64,000 nucleotides of DNA, taken from contig DBMG01000013.1 of assembly GCA_002304785.1 (NCBI GenBank), positions 30,881 to 94,880 on the forward strand. The letters are read 5' to 3'. Below are positions 16,711 to 25,478 of the stretch, in pieces; the stretch's first letter is position 1; every line of letters starts with the position of its first letter. A model generated the notes under the pieces. The model did no database searches. It saw only the letters and a list, made by a program, of their open reading frames with translations, and was not told the origin of the DNA. A program made the translations under genes and the position numbers. The stretch comes from Candidatus Accumulibacter sp. UBA704. GTDB lineage: Bacteria > Pseudomonadota > Gammaproteobacteria > Burkholderiales > Rhodocyclaceae.

Positions 16711-18793
16711 CACCAGCATGACCCTGCAGAATTTCCTCGGGCGCATCGGGTTGCAGCAACTCGCCGGCCCGCTCCTGATACTGCTGGTCTTGTCCATGAT
16801 GGTGCTGCCGTTGCCACCGTTCATGCTCGACCTCTTCTTCACTTTCAACATCGCCATCTCGATCATCGTCATGTTGGTGGCGATCAATGTGTTGAAACCG
16901 CTCGATTTCTCCGTGTTCCCGACAGTGTTGCTGATCACCACCCTGTTGCGTTTGTCGCTCAACGTGGCATCGACCCGAGTCGTACTGTTGGAGGGGCACA
17001 CCGGACCCGGTGCTGCCGGCCAGGTGATCGATGCGTTCGGGCACTTCCTGGTGGGCGGCAACTACGCGGTCGGTATCGTCGTCTTCGCCATCCTGGTGAT
17101 CATCAACTTCGTGGTGATCACCAAGGGTGCTGGCCGGGTGGCCGAAGTAGCGGCGAGGTTTACGCTGGACGCCATGCCGGGCAAGCAGATGGCGATCGAC
17201 GCGGACCTCAATGCAGGGTTGATCGGAGAGGATGAGGCGCGGCGGCGGCGTGCCACGATTGCCGAAGAAGCCGACTTTTTCGGGTCGATGGATGGTGCCT
17301 CGAAGTTTGTTCGCGGCGATGCCGTGGCGGGCATCCTGATCATGTTCATCAATGTCATTGGCGGCCTCTTCGTGGGTATGCTGCAGCATGATCTCGATCT
17401 CGGGACGGCAGCCAAGACCTACACGCTGCTGACGGTCGGCGACGGCTTGGTGGCGCAGATTCCGGCGCTGATCATTTCGATTGCGGCCGGCATGGTCGTG
17501 ACGCGAGTCGGTGATACGCAGGACTTGTCGCAGCAGTTCCTCGGGCAGCTTTTCAACAACCCGAAGGTGATCGGCCTTTCTGCGGCAATCATCGGCATGT
17601 TGGGCCTTATTCCCGGCATGCCGAATTTCGTGTTCCTCCTGCTGGCCTCCGGATTGGGGGCGCTGGCCTGGGAAATGTCGCGGCGCCAGGCGCGCGAGAA
17701 ACCGGTTCAGGTCAAAGCAGCTCCTTCGGTCAGCGCGCCAGCCGAATCGCTGGAAGCAAGCTGGTCCGATGTGGCGCCGCTTGACGTGCTCGGGCTGGAA
17801 GTCGGCTATCGGCTCATTCCGCTTGTGGATAAGGCTCAGGACGGCGAGTTATTGCGGCGGATTCGCGGGATTCGCAAGAAGTTCGCCCAGGATGTCGGAT
17901 TCCTCATTTCTCCGGTGCATATTCGCGACAACCTCGAACTGAAACCCAATGCCTACCGGATCCTGCTCAAAGGCGTGGAAGTGGGTCAGGGAGAAGCGTT
18001 CCCCGGAAGTCTGCTGGCCATCAATCCCGGGCGTGTGGTGGGGCAGTTGCCCGGCACCGCGACGAAAGACCCAGCATTCGGCCTTCCGGCCATCTGGATC
18101 GACAGCGGCTTGCGCGAACAGGCACAGGCTTTTGGCTATACGGTGGTCGATGCCAGCACGGTGACGGCGACCCACCTCAACCACCTCATCCTGTCGCACG
18201 CTGCAGAATTGCTCGGACGCCAGGAGACGCAGGCGTTGCTCGACCATCTGGCGAAAGAGATGCCGAAGCTGGTCGAGGATCTCGTGCCCAAGGTGCTGCA
18301 ACTCGGCGTTCTGCAGAAGGTTCTGCAGAACCTGCTGGAAGAAGGGATTCATATTCGCGACATGCGTACCATTATCGAGACGCTCGCCGAATGGGCGCTG
18401 CGCTCGCAGGACGCCGAAGTGCTTACGGCACAGGTGCGCATCGCGCTTGGGCGCTCCATTGTCCAGCAGTTGTACCCGAGTGGCGACGAGATGCAGGTCA
18501 TGTCGCTCGATCCGCAGCTCGAACGCATCCTAGTCCAGGCGATTGCCGGCGGCGGCGATGGCGCGAGCATCGAGCCCAATCTTGCCGACACCCTGATACG
18601 CGAAGCTGCCACTGCGGCGCAGCGCCAGGAAGCGCTGGGTTTGCCCGCGGTGCTGCTGGTGTCCGGCAATCTCCGGGTACTCCTGTCGCGTTTCCTGCGG
18701 CGGGCTATTTCACAACTCAAGGTGCTGGCACATGCGGAAGTGCCGGAAAACAAAATCATCAAGGTCACCTCGATCATCGGAGGTAAAGCATGA
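16703..18793 (+). CDS. flhA: Flagellar export gate protein FlhA
   Basis: Large component of the flagellar type III export apparatus, docking substrates and chaperones. The 696 residues contain eight hydrophobic segments in the first half. The conserved FHIPEP signature region is present (FPTVLLITTLLRLSLNVASTR; DAMPGKQMAIDADLNAGLI). The cytoplasmic C-terminal domain begins at about 340 (LEVGYRLIPLVDKAQDGELLRRIRGIRK). The start overlaps flhB by 8 bases and the stop overlaps flhF by 4 (ATGA), consistent with coupled translation. Confidence 0.97.
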   Translation: MASTSMTLQNFLGRIGLQQLAGPLLILLVLSMMVLPLPPFMLDLFFTFNIAISIIVMLVAINVLKPLDFSVFPTVLLITTLLRLSLNVASTRVVLLEGHTGPGAAGQVIDAFGHFLVGGNYAVGIVVFAILVIINFVVITKGAGRVAEVAARFTLDAMPGKQMAIDADLNAGLIGEDEARRRRATIAEEADFFGSMDGASKFVRGDAVAGILIMFINVIGGLFVGMLQHDLDLGTAAKTYTLLTVGDGLVAQIPALIISIAAGMVVTRVGDTQDLSQQFLGQLFNNPKVIGLSAAIIGMLGLIPGMPNFVFLLLASGLGALAWEMSRRQAREKPVQVKAAPSVSAPAESLEASWSDVAPLDVLGLEVGYRLIPLVDKAQDGELLRRIRGIRKKFAQDVGFLISPVHIRDNLELKPNAYRILLKGVEVGQGEAFPGSLLAINPGRVVGQLPGTATKDPAFGLPAIWIDSGLREQAQAFGYTVVDASTVTATHLNHLILSHAAELLGRQETQALLDHLAKEMPKLVEDLVPKVLQLGVLQKVLQNLLEEGIHIRDMRTIIETLAEWALRSQDAEVLTAQVRIALGRSIVQQLYPSGDEMQVMSLDPQLERILVQAIAGGGDGASIEPNLADTLIREAATAAQRQEALGLPAVLLVSGNLRVLLSRFLRRAISQLKVLAHAEVPENKIIKVTSIIGGKA

Positions 18794-20100
18794 ACGTCAG
18801 GAAATTCGTCGCCTCTTCGGCTCGGGATGCGTTGCGCAAGGTCAAGGAACTGCTGGGACCTGATGCCATCATCCTGTCCAACCGCGCCATTCCTGGCGGA
18901 GTGGAAATCATGGCGGTAGCGGCCAGCGACATGGAAATGATCGTACCGACGCCGATTCAAGAGACCAAACCGCCATTGAACGATGATTACACGGTCCGGC
19001 TATCCTCGCCGGCAGCCTTTTCTCTACCTCCCGCAGCAAGAAAGTCTCCCGCTGCAGAATCGCCCTCCCTGGCCTCGCGGCCGATACCCCAGATCGAACG
19101 GCCGGCCGTTCCCGAGACTGCGGCGGCAATACCTCGACAGGCCGAAATCGTGCCCGCCGAGGTGATGGATGAAATCCGGTCTTTGCGTAAGATCGTCGAG
19201 CAACATCTGGCCGGATTCGCCTGGGGAGAGGCGGCGCGCTCCGAACCGGTCAAGACGGAAATCCTGCGCCAGATGCTGGATGCCGGCTTCTCTCCGCGAC
19301 TGGCGCGCGACCTGCTGGCCGAATTGCCGCGCGAACTCAACGCTGCGCAAGCACTGGCATGGGTCAAAGGTGCAGCAGACCGCTCCCTCCTCACCATCGG
19401 AAACGAGAACGATGTTATCGACCGTGGCGGCGTTTATGCTTTGGTCGGTCCTACCGGTGTGGGCAAGACGACCACCACCGCCAAGCTTGCTGCGCGGTGT
19501 GTGCTGCGCCACGGGGCGAGCAAGGTGGCATTGATCACCACCGACGGCTACCGGATCGGCGCTCACGAGCAATTGCGCATTTACGGGCGGATTCTCGGCG
19601 TTTCGGTGTATCTGGTGAAGGATGCCCAAGAATTGAATCAGACGCTCGCCGACCTGCAGCACAAGCACATGGTGCTCGTGGACACCATGGGCATGAGTCA
19701 GCGCGACCGGATGGTCGAGGAACAGGTGGCCATGTTCGGGCACAGTGGGGTAAAGCGCTTGCTTCTCCTTGCTGCCACCGGACGGGGCGATACCTTGGAT
19801 GATGTCGTGCGGGCGTACAGCGGTCCGGATCTGGCGGGATGCATTCTCAGCAAGGTGGACGAGGCGGCGAGCCTGGCGACAGCCCTGGATGTGATCATCC
19901 GGCATCGCCTGCCGCTGCATTATGTGTCCAACGGACAGCGTGTTCCCGAGGATCTGCACCTGCCCAATCGGGCGTACCTGCTGCACAGGGCGTTCAAGGA
20001 TTTGCCCGAGTCTTCTCCGCATCGTCTTGATGGTCTCGAACCCGGGCTGATGATGGCCAGCGCCAGCGGTGTGGCGGCAGCCGGAGGCCGTCGTGGCTGA
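18790..20100 (+). CDS. flhF: Flagellar SRP-type GTPase FlhF
   Basis: SRP-like GTPase that sets polar placement and number of flagella. The 436 residues have an N-terminal basic/variable B domain (MNVRKFVASSARDALRKVKELLGPDAIILSNR) and an N domain. The G domain has P-loop GPTGVGKTTTTAKLAAR at about 218, TTDGYRIGAHEQLRIYG, DTMGMSQRD and SKVDEAASLATALD. It lies in the usual order flhA-flhF-flhG-fliA. Together with FlhG it indicates polar flagellation. Confidence 0.96.
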   Translation: MNVRKFVASSARDALRKVKELLGPDAIILSNRAIPGGVEIMAVAASDMEMIVPTPIQETKPPLNDDYTVRLSSPAAFSLPPAARKSPAAESPSLASRPIPQIERPAVPETAAAIPRQAEIVPAEVMDEIRSLRKIVEQHLAGFAWGEAARSEPVKTEILRQMLDAGFSPRLARDLLAELPRELNAAQALAWVKGAADRSLLTIGNENDVIDRGGVYALVGPTGVGKTTTTAKLAARCVLRHGASKVALITTDGYRIGAHEQLRIYGRILGVSVYLVKDAQELNQTLADLQHKHMVLVDTMGMSQRDRMVEEQVAMFGHSGVKRLLLLAATGRGDTLDDVVRAYSGPDLAGCILSKVDEAASLATALDVIIRHRLPLHYVSNGQRVPEDLHLPNRAYLLHRAFKDLPESSPHRLDGLEPGLMMASASGVAAAGGRRG

Positions 20101-20977
20101 GCTTTACGCTGACCAGGCAGCCGGCTTGCGCCGGTTGTTTGCACGCGAACCCTTGCGCGTAGTCACTTTCGCAGCCGGCAGCCCGGGCGTCGGAAAAAGC
20201 GTGCTGGTGGCCAACGTGGCGGCGTGTCTGGCGCAGCGGGGCAGAACCGTGCTGGTGCTGGACGAAAGCACCAGGAGGACTGTGGCTTCCTGTTTTGGCG
20301 TGTCAAGCCGCCTCGATCTGCTACAGGTGATCAACCGTGAGCGATCACTTGCAGAGGTCATGCAGACCGTTGCGCCCGGCGTCCTGGTCCTGCCTGCGGC
20401 CAAGGCGGTCAAGAAACTCGGAAAGCTGAACGAGCAGCAGCAACGGGTACTCTCCGCCAGTCTTTCCGCCATCGAGGATCCAGTCGACGTCATTTTGGTA
20501 GATGCCTCGCAGGACCACCCGCTGGGATTTTCGCCCTTGGGACTTGCCGCGCATGAAACGGTGATCGTCATGTCGCCAACAGCCGCCTCCATCACTGATG
20601 CCTACGCCCTGATCAAGAAAGTGAGCCTCGGGTACGCACGTCGCAACTACCGCGTACTAGTTAACGGGGTGCGAGGAATGGAGGAAGGGCGGACGGTGTT
20701 CGGCAACATTGCGCGCGTGACGCACAGCCGTCGGTTCGCCCGCCTTGAATTCGCCGGATGCGTGCCGTTGGATGAACGCCTGCATCAGGCCGCGAGCCTG
20801 TGTCAGCCGGTTGGGAATCTTTATCCCGAAGCGTCGGCTGCGAAAGCCTGCCGGAAGCTGGCCGGTGATCTGCTGGCCTGGCACGCTTCCGATGACGATT
20901 CCGGGGGGCTCGAACAATTTGTCCAGCAACTGTTACACTTGAGCCAGCATATCGATCCGGTCGCCATTTACGCCTGA
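20093..20977 (+). CDS. flhG: Flagellar number regulator FlhG/FleN-like (MinD/ParA family, deviant P-loop altered)
   Basis: FlhG/FleN is a MinD-like ATPase that limits flagellar number and acts with FlhF. From GTG at 20093 (GGAGG 5 bases upstream, overlapping flhF by 8 bases) the protein has 294 residues. The P-loop reads AGSPGVGKS at 28-36. The signature Lys of the deviant Walker A motif (KGGVGKT) is replaced by Ser30. The following strand ends LVLDES instead of LLLDAD, and the Walker B region is ILVDASQD. The fold is intact, but dimerisation-coupled ATP hydrolysis may be changed. A start at 20069 is also open but lacks a ribosome-binding site. Confidence 0.87.
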   Translation: MAELYADQAAGLRRLFAREPLRVVTFAAGSPGVGKSVLVANVAACLAQRGRTVLVLDESTRRTVASCFGVSSRLDLLQVINRERSLAEVMQTVAPGVLVLPAAKAVKKLGKLNEQQQRVLSASLSAIEDPVDVILVDASQDHPLGFSPLGLAAHETVIVMSPTAASITDAYALIKKVSLGYARRNYRVLVNGVRGMEEGRTVFGNIARVTHSRRFARLEFAGCVPLDERLHQAASLCQPVGNLYPEASAAKACRKLAGDLLAWHASDDDSGGLEQFVQQLLHLSQHIDPVAIYA

Positions 20978-20988
20978 CCCACGGGAAT

Positions 20989-21732
20989 ATGTATAACGCA
21001 GCAGGTCAGATCAAAAAGGATCAGCTGGTACAGCGCTTCGCTCCACTCGTTAAGCGTATCGCCTATCATCTGATGGCTCGTCTTCCGTCCAGTGTGCAGG
21101 TCGATGACCTCATACAGAACGGAATGATCGGGCTGCTCGATGCCATCGATCGGTTCGAGGCAGGGATGGGGGCACAATTCGAAACCTATGCTGCTCAGCG
21201 CGTGCGCGGTGCCATGCTCGATGGTTTGCGCGAGAATGACTGGTTGCCACGCAGCCTGCGGCGAGAATTCCGGCAGATTGAGAAGACGATTGCGCAACTC
21301 GAACAGGAGTACGGGCGTCCGCCTTCCGAAAACGAACTGGCCAGGGCGCTTGGTGTGTCTCTGGCCGAATATCAAAAGATGCTGCAAGATGCCCGAGGGC
21401 ATCAACTGGTTTCCTTCGAAGACCTAGTGCAGGAGGGGGATGACGACTTCCTTGAACGGCATCTCATCGATGATTCGGGTGAACCGTCGAAGATTCTCGA
21501 AGACGACAACCTCAAGCGATTGCTTGTGCAGGGAATTGAGTTGTTGCCCGAACGGGAAAAACTGATGATGGCGCTCTATTATGAGCAGGATCTGAATTTG
21601 CGCGAGATTGGGGAAGTCATGGGCGTGACGGAATCGCGGGTCTGTCAGCTGCATACGCAAGCCGTTGCCCGATTGCGCGCGCGTATTTTCGGCGATTCCG
21701 GAATCCGCAAGAAAGCCGGCAAGCATGGATAA
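20989..21732 (+). CDS. fliA: Flagellar sigma factor FliA (sigma-28)
   Basis: Directs RNA polymerase to late flagellar promoters. The 247 residues show region 2 (LVKRIAYHLMARLPSSVQVDDLIQNGMIGLLDAIDRF), region 3 (IEKTIAQLEQEYGRPPSENELARALG) and region 4 with the helix-turn-helix LREIGEVMGVTESRVCQLHTQAVARLR. Four candidate target promoters occur in this window, upstream of flgM, flgK, fliC and the octapeptide-repeat gene. Its anti-sigma factor FlgM is encoded at 23750-24031. motC starts inside its last codons. Confidence 0.97.
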   Translation: MYNAAGQIKKDQLVQRFAPLVKRIAYHLMARLPSSVQVDDLIQNGMIGLLDAIDRFEAGMGAQFETYAAQRVRGAMLDGLRENDWLPRSLRREFRQIEKTIAQLEQEYGRPPSENELARALGVSLAEYQKMLQDARGHQLVSFEDLVQEGDDDFLERHLIDDSGEPSKILEDDNLKRLLVQGIELLPEREKLMMALYYEQDLNLREIGEVMGVTESRVCQLHTQAVARLRARIFGDSGIRKKAGKHG

Positions 21733-22465
21733 AATCAGCGTTCTCGGACTGGTGATCGGCATCGTGGCCATCATCGGCGGGCAGGTTCTCGAGGGGGGGC
21801 ATGTCGGTTCCCTTTCCCAGCCGACGGCGCTGCTGATTGTTGTTGGCGGAACCATGGGGGCGGTGATGCTGCAAAGCCCTTACGCGACGTTCGTGCGCGG
21901 CATGCGCATGGTGCGCTGGGTGTGGTACCCGCCCGTGGTCGATTACCCGCAATTGATCAAGCAAGTTACGGGGTGGAGCCAATTGTCGCGACGGGAAGGG
22001 CTGCTGGCGCTGGAAAGCGCAATGGGGCAGCTAAAGGACGATTTTGCCCGAAAGGGGTTGCAACTGCTGGTCGATGGTGCCGAACCGGAGCGCTTGCGCG
22101 AAGTGCTCGAGGTGGAGATCAACACCTATGAACATGAATTAAAGATGTCCGCCAGGATATGGGAAGCCGCAGGCGGGTATTCCCCGACAATCGGCATTCT
22201 CGGTGCCGTGCTCGGACTGATCCACGTCATGGAGAACCTGTCCGACCCTTCGAAACTCGGAGCCGGCATTGCCGTTGCGTTCGTGGCGACGATCTACGGT
22301 GTCGGCCTGGCCAATCTGGTCTTCCTGCCAATGTCGAACAAGCTCAAGGCGCATATCAACCGCCTTCTCGTCCAGCGTGAAATGATCGTCGACGGGCTTG
22401 TCGGGATTGCCAATGGAGACAACCCGCGCATCATCGAAAGCCGTTTGCAGGGTTACATCTTCTAG
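21725..22465 (+). CDS. motC: Second flagellar stator protein MotC (MotA-like)
   Basis: MotA-family proton-channel subunit of an auxiliary stator. The 246 residues show four hydrophobic segments: residues 5-25, 30-50, and two in the C-terminal half (AAGGYSPTIGILGAVLGLIHVM, AVAFVATIYGVGLANLVFLP). ATG at 21725 overlaps the fliA stop; a longer upstream extension lies inside fliA and is rejected. The fliA-motC-motD order is the Pseudomonas-type arrangement, where MotCD supports surface motility; that role is inference here. Confidence 0.93.
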   Translation: MDKISVLGLVIGIVAIIGGQVLEGGHVGSLSQPTALLIVVGGTMGAVMLQSPYATFVRGMRMVRWVWYPPVVDYPQLIKQVTGWSQLSRREGLLALESAMGQLKDDFARKGLQLLVDGAEPERLREVLEVEINTYEHELKMSARIWEAAGGYSPTIGILGAVLGLIHVMENLSDPSKLGAGIAVAFVATIYGVGLANLVFLPMSNKLKAHINRLLVQREMIVDGLVGIANGDNPRIIESRLQGYIF

Positions 22466-22468
22466 GCT

Positions 22469-23260
22469 ATGGCCCGCCGCCGCAGGTACGAGGACGAGCA
22501 CGACAACCACGAGCGCTGGCTGGTGTCGTACGCGGACTTCATCACACTCCTGTTTGCCTTCTTCGTGGTGATGTATGCCCTGTCGACGGTCAACGAGGGC
22601 AAGTACCGGATACTCAGCGATTCGATGGTGAGCGCATTTCGCAACATCCAGGCCAACAGTTCGACGCAGATGCCGATTGTGGTGTCGCCGCCGATTGCCT
22701 TGGCGCAAAAGCAGAATCAGGCAGCCAGACAGCAGGAGGTGGACAAGCAGAAGCGCCGCGACAAGATGCGCAATGTGGCCAAGGAACTGCTCGAGGTCAT
22801 GGCGCCCCTGATTGAACAGGGCAAGGTGCGGGTGATTGAAACGAGCCGGGGCGTCACCATCGAGATCAACGACAGCATTCTTTTTGCGCCGGGGCAGGCA
22901 CTGTTGCAACCGGTCTCGTCAAGGGCCATGCGGGCGATTGCCCAAGTGCTTGCTCCGACCGATTTCCCGATCACCATCGAAGGGCATACGGACAACGTAC
23001 CGATCAATACCGCGCAGTTTCCGTCGAACTGGGAATTGTCAGCGGTCCGGGCGACGACCGTATTGCGTCTCTTTGCCGACGCCGGTGTCGCTGCCGATCG
23101 GCTAACGGCGATCGGTTATGCCGATACCCGGCCGGTGGAACCCAATGTTCTTGCCGACGGGCGGGCGCGTAACAGGAGGGTGACGATCCTTATCGATTCG
23201 ACCGGCGCTGAAAAAGGCCAAGACGTCGGGATCGATTCTGGTTCGACTGCTGCGAAATAA
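22469..23260 (+). CDS. motD: Second flagellar stator protein MotD (MotB-like)
   Basis: A 263-residue peptidoglycan-anchored stator partner of MotC. A short basic N-terminus precedes one membrane helix carrying the proton-binding Asp23 in SYADFITLLFAFFVVMYA. The C-terminal OmpA-like domain has IEGHTDNVPINTAQFPSNWELSAVRA and GRARNRRVTILI. It starts 3 bases after motC. The 3' end converges on flgN with a 4-base gap and no obvious terminator. Confidence 0.94.
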   Translation: MARRRRYEDEHDNHERWLVSYADFITLLFAFFVVMYALSTVNEGKYRILSDSMVSAFRNIQANSSTQMPIVVSPPIALAQKQNQAARQQEVDKQKRRDKMRNVAKELLEVMAPLIEQGKVRVIETSRGVTIEINDSILFAPGQALLQPVSSRAMRAIAQVLAPTDFPITIEGHTDNVPINTAQFPSNWELSAVRATTVLRLFADAGVAADRLTAIGYADTRPVEPNVLADGRARNRRVTILIDSTGAEKGQDVGIDSGSTAAK

Positions 23261-23264
23261 CCCG

Positions 23265-23741
23265 TCAAACGGCGTCGTCGATGCGTCGGTCGCCGAGCGT
23301 GGACGAACGCCCGTCCGGGCCGTAAAGATCCAGGTTGTTTTCCTTGCGCATCAGGATTTCCAGCGCCTGAGCGTTGTATTTCATGCGCAACTCGATCAAT
23401 TGGCCGTTCCGGCCGTTCAGGTTCTTGGCACGGGCCGCCAGTGAAAGCGTTTGATTCCAGGCGGCAATTGTCTCTCTTTGCCCTGGGTTTGCCACCGTCC
23501 AGGACTCCATTCCGGCACGGTCGGGTGGGAATCCGAGCGAGACGAGGAGCGCATTGCGCTGCCGTGACAGATCGTTCAATTCCGCCGCAAGCTTCTCCTT
23601 GCGTTCGGCAATGGCGGGGAGTTCGTCCGTCCTGCCGTTAGTCAGCACTTCCTGTTCCTGCTCGAGAAGGTCGACAAACAACCGGACGAGATCCGCCTCT
23701 TTGGAAACCGTCTGCCGGATCTCGGAAACCGATGCGGTCAT
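23265..23741 (-). CDS. flgN: Flagellar export chaperone FlgN
   Basis: Cytoplasmic chaperone for the hook-filament junction proteins FlgK and FlgL. A 158-residue, mostly helical protein: LVRLFVDLLEQEQEVLTNGRTDELPAIAERKEKLAAEL is the typical FlgN N-terminal coiled region. The C-terminus is NAQALEILMRKENNLDLYGPDGR. ATG at 23741 is 8 bases after the flgM stop. A longer frame extending into flgM has no flagellar similarity and is rejected. Confidence 0.92.
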   Translation of the reverse strand: MTASVSEIRQTVSKEADLVRLFVDLLEQEQEVLTNGRTDELPAIAERKEKLAAELNDLSRQRNALLVSLGFPPDRAGMESWTVANPGQRETIAAWNQTLSLAARAKNLNGRNGQLIELRMKYNAQALEILMRKENNLDLYGPDGRSSTLGDRRIDDAV

Positions 23742-23749
23742 GAAGCCGG

Positions 23750-24031
23750 TCAGGCGTTGTGCTGCGAATCGACGAGTTCCCGGGCGGATGCGATCAAGCG
23801 GTCGGCAATCGCGCCAGCATTGATCGAGAATCTTCCCTCCGCGATTGCCTGCTTGATCTCCTCGACCCGGCCGGCATCGAACGGCGATTCGCTTTCCGTG
23901 GTGAGCAATTGGGAAGCCGCGTTGCTCAACTGGACTTCGTCGGACGCGCTTCCCGCTTTCTTGGCGGACGCGCTGCGCGTCTCCTTGAGGAGTGGCGTAT
24001 TGGTCAGCTTGGTGGATTGTTCGATCTTCAT
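23750..24031 (-). CDS. flgM: Anti-sigma-28 factor FlgM
   Basis: Binds FliA until the hook is complete and is then exported through it. Typical small size (93 residues), with N-terminal basic MKIEQSTKLTNTPLLK and the FliA-binding C-terminal half (DEVQLSNAASQLLTT... RVEEIKQAIAEGRFSINAGAIADRLIASARELV). A near-consensus sigma-28 promoter lies upstream (24066-24092), giving the expected FliA-FlgM feedback loop. It is followed by flgN in the same transcript. Confidence 0.95.
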   Translation of the reverse strand: MKIEQSTKLTNTPLLKETRSASAKKAGSASDEVQLSNAASQLLTTESESPFDAGRVEEIKQAIAEGRFSINAGAIADRLIASARELVDSQHNA

Positions 24032-24065
24032 GGCAATGCCTCGAAAAATTTCGTGCTTGCACGTA

Positions 24066-24092
24066 CTATCGGCGCAGGAATGGCTAACTTTA
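24066..24092 (-). promoter_or_regulatory. Sigma-28 (FliA) promoter of flgMN
   Basis: On the minus strand: TAAAGTTA, 11-base spacer, GCCGATAG. The consensus is TAAAGTTT-N11-GCCGATAA, so only one mismatch falls in each element. It ends 35 bases upstream of the flgM start. Confidence 0.85.
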
Positions 24093-24155
24093 GCATTTTT
24101 TTTTACGGTTCCTTGGTGCCGGTAAGAATTGACGGCGGCAGAATGGGTTTCGGCG

Positions 24156-24860
24156 TCAGTAATTGACTTCGACAATGCCGCCCGCTCTGGCGATGCCGGT
24201 CACAGTCTGTCCCGACGGCGTTCTCACCTGGACCATCTGTCCTTCCGCGGCATTGTTCAGGGCCTTCCCTTCGCTGCTTACGCTGAAACCGGCGCCACGC
24301 GAGATGGTCTTGACGTTCTGTCCCTGCTGCACGGCCCACGGAGCGATCAGCTGATCCCCGCGCAAAGGTTGTCCGGCGGCAATGCCGATCTTCACCGTCT
24401 TCCCGAGCGCCTGCTCAGCGTCCATCAGGATGGTGGCGGGCAGCAAACCCAGATCGCCGCTTCTGCTGACGAAATCGTTCGGGCCGACGATCTGTCCCGC
24501 CGTCAGGGGGCGGGCGGCGACCAAGTACTTGGCGTAAACGCTGACCTGGACTTGTATGTAAACGGTCCAGTTGGAAGGTCCTTGGCAGCGAACGCCGATG
24601 GTTGTTCTTCCCCATGGCGCACTGCCGGAGGGCAAGAATGGCTCGAACGCGTCGCATGGCGATAGCTGCGTACGCGCATCCAGCGGAGTGATACGGTAGC
24701 TGACTTTCCCCGGCAGTCCTTGGGTTTGCAAGCGCAGGTAATCTTCGACGGCCCTGTATAGCTGTGTCTGGGTTCCTTGTGCGAAAGCCGATAGGGGCGG
24801 CGGCAGCCAAAGCGAACAGAGAAGGTGAATAACCAATCTGGCAGGGTTGATGCGTTTCAT
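24156..24860 (-). CDS. flgA: Flagellar P-ring assembly chaperone FlgA
   Basis: Periplasmic chaperone for assembly of FlgI into the P-ring. The 234 residues begin with a signal peptide (RLVIHLLCSLWLPPPLSAFAQG). A domain of unknown fold follows, with two Cys (SPCDAFEPF, GVRCQG) likely forming a disulphide. The C-terminal SAF/FlgA domain is ARPLTAGQIVGPNDFVSRSGDLG ... QGQNVKTISRGAGFSVSSEGKALNNAAEGQMVQVRTPSGQTVTGIA, cited here in segments. ATG at 24860 is preferred over a start 69 bases upstream because it places the signal peptide at the N-terminus. It is divergent from flgB. Confidence 0.93.
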   Translation of the reverse strand: MKRINPARLVIHLLCSLWLPPPLSAFAQGTQTQLYRAVEDYLRLQTQGLPGKVSYRITPLDARTQLSPCDAFEPFLPSGSAPWGRTTIGVRCQGPSNWTVYIQVQVSVYAKYLVAARPLTAGQIVGPNDFVSRSGDLGLLPATILMDAEQALGKTVKIGIAAGQPLRGDQLIAPWAVQQGQNVKTISRGAGFSVSSEGKALNNAAEGQMVQVRTPSGQTVTGIARAGGIVEVNY

Positions 24861-25013
24861 CTCGCTATTTTGCCTGATCAGCGCACTCAAACGAACAATT
24901 TTGGAGCGGCATGCCGCGAGCTGTCGCACACCGGCGGCAAGATTTGCCGATTTGCCGGTGGGGCGATGCCACCACCATCGGCACTATTGCCGGTTTCGCT
25001 CGAATTTCCGGTA

Positions 25014-25029
25014 TGGCATGGGAGTTGCT
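25014..25029 (+). promoter_or_regulatory. Sigma-54 promoter of the flgB operon
   Basis: TGGCATGGGAGTTGCT matches TGGCAYG-N4-TTGCW with the required GG-N10-GC spacing (GG at 25015, GC at 25027). It ends 38 bases before the flgB GTG. FleR, encoded at 48189, is the probable activator. Confidence 0.85.
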
Positions 25030-25067
25030 CTATCTGGTTCCAGGTATTCAATCCCTTTGGAGATATC

Positions 25068-25478
25068 GTGGCGAGCAAGATCGATAACGCGCTTTTCTTT
25101 CAGCAACAGGCTCTGGGTTTGCGTGCGTATCGCCAGCAGGTTCTCGCGGGCAATATTGCCAATGCGGATACGCCGAACTATAAGGCCAGGGATTTCAATT
25201 TCTCGGCAGCTCTGAAAGAGGCAGTCGCCGGGCGCAGCGACGGGAGTTTGTCCGTGAGCAGAACCAATTCGGCTCATCTCGCGGGAGGTGTCGAGAATGG
25301 TCCGGCGCGGCTGATGTACCGGACTCCTGTACAGGCCAGTGTCGACGGCAATACCGTGGAAATGGATGTCGAGCGCGCGCAGTTTTCGGAGAATGCCATC
25401 CAGTATGAGGCGGGCGTAACCTTCATCACCCATCAGCTGAAAATGCTGATGTCAGCCATTCAGTCGCAATCGTCATGA
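25068..25478 (+). CDS. flgB: Flagellar proximal rod protein FlgB
   Basis: Proximal rod subunit (136 residues), exported without signal peptide. The conserved N-terminal rod signature AYRQQVLAGNIANADTPNYKARDFNF is present and the C-terminus is FITHQLKMLMSAIQSQS. The start is GTG at 25068 with GGAGA just upstream; no ATG fits the conserved N-terminus. It overlaps flgC by 4 bases (ATGA) and opens the flgBCDEFGHIJ operon under a sigma-54 promoter. Confidence 0.95.
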   Translation: MASKIDNALFFQQQALGLRAYRQQVLAGNIANADTPNYKARDFNFSAALKEAVAGRSDGSLSVSRTNSAHLAGGVENGPARLMYRTPVQASVDGNTVEMDVERAQFSENAIQYEAGVTFITHQLKMLMSAIQSQSS

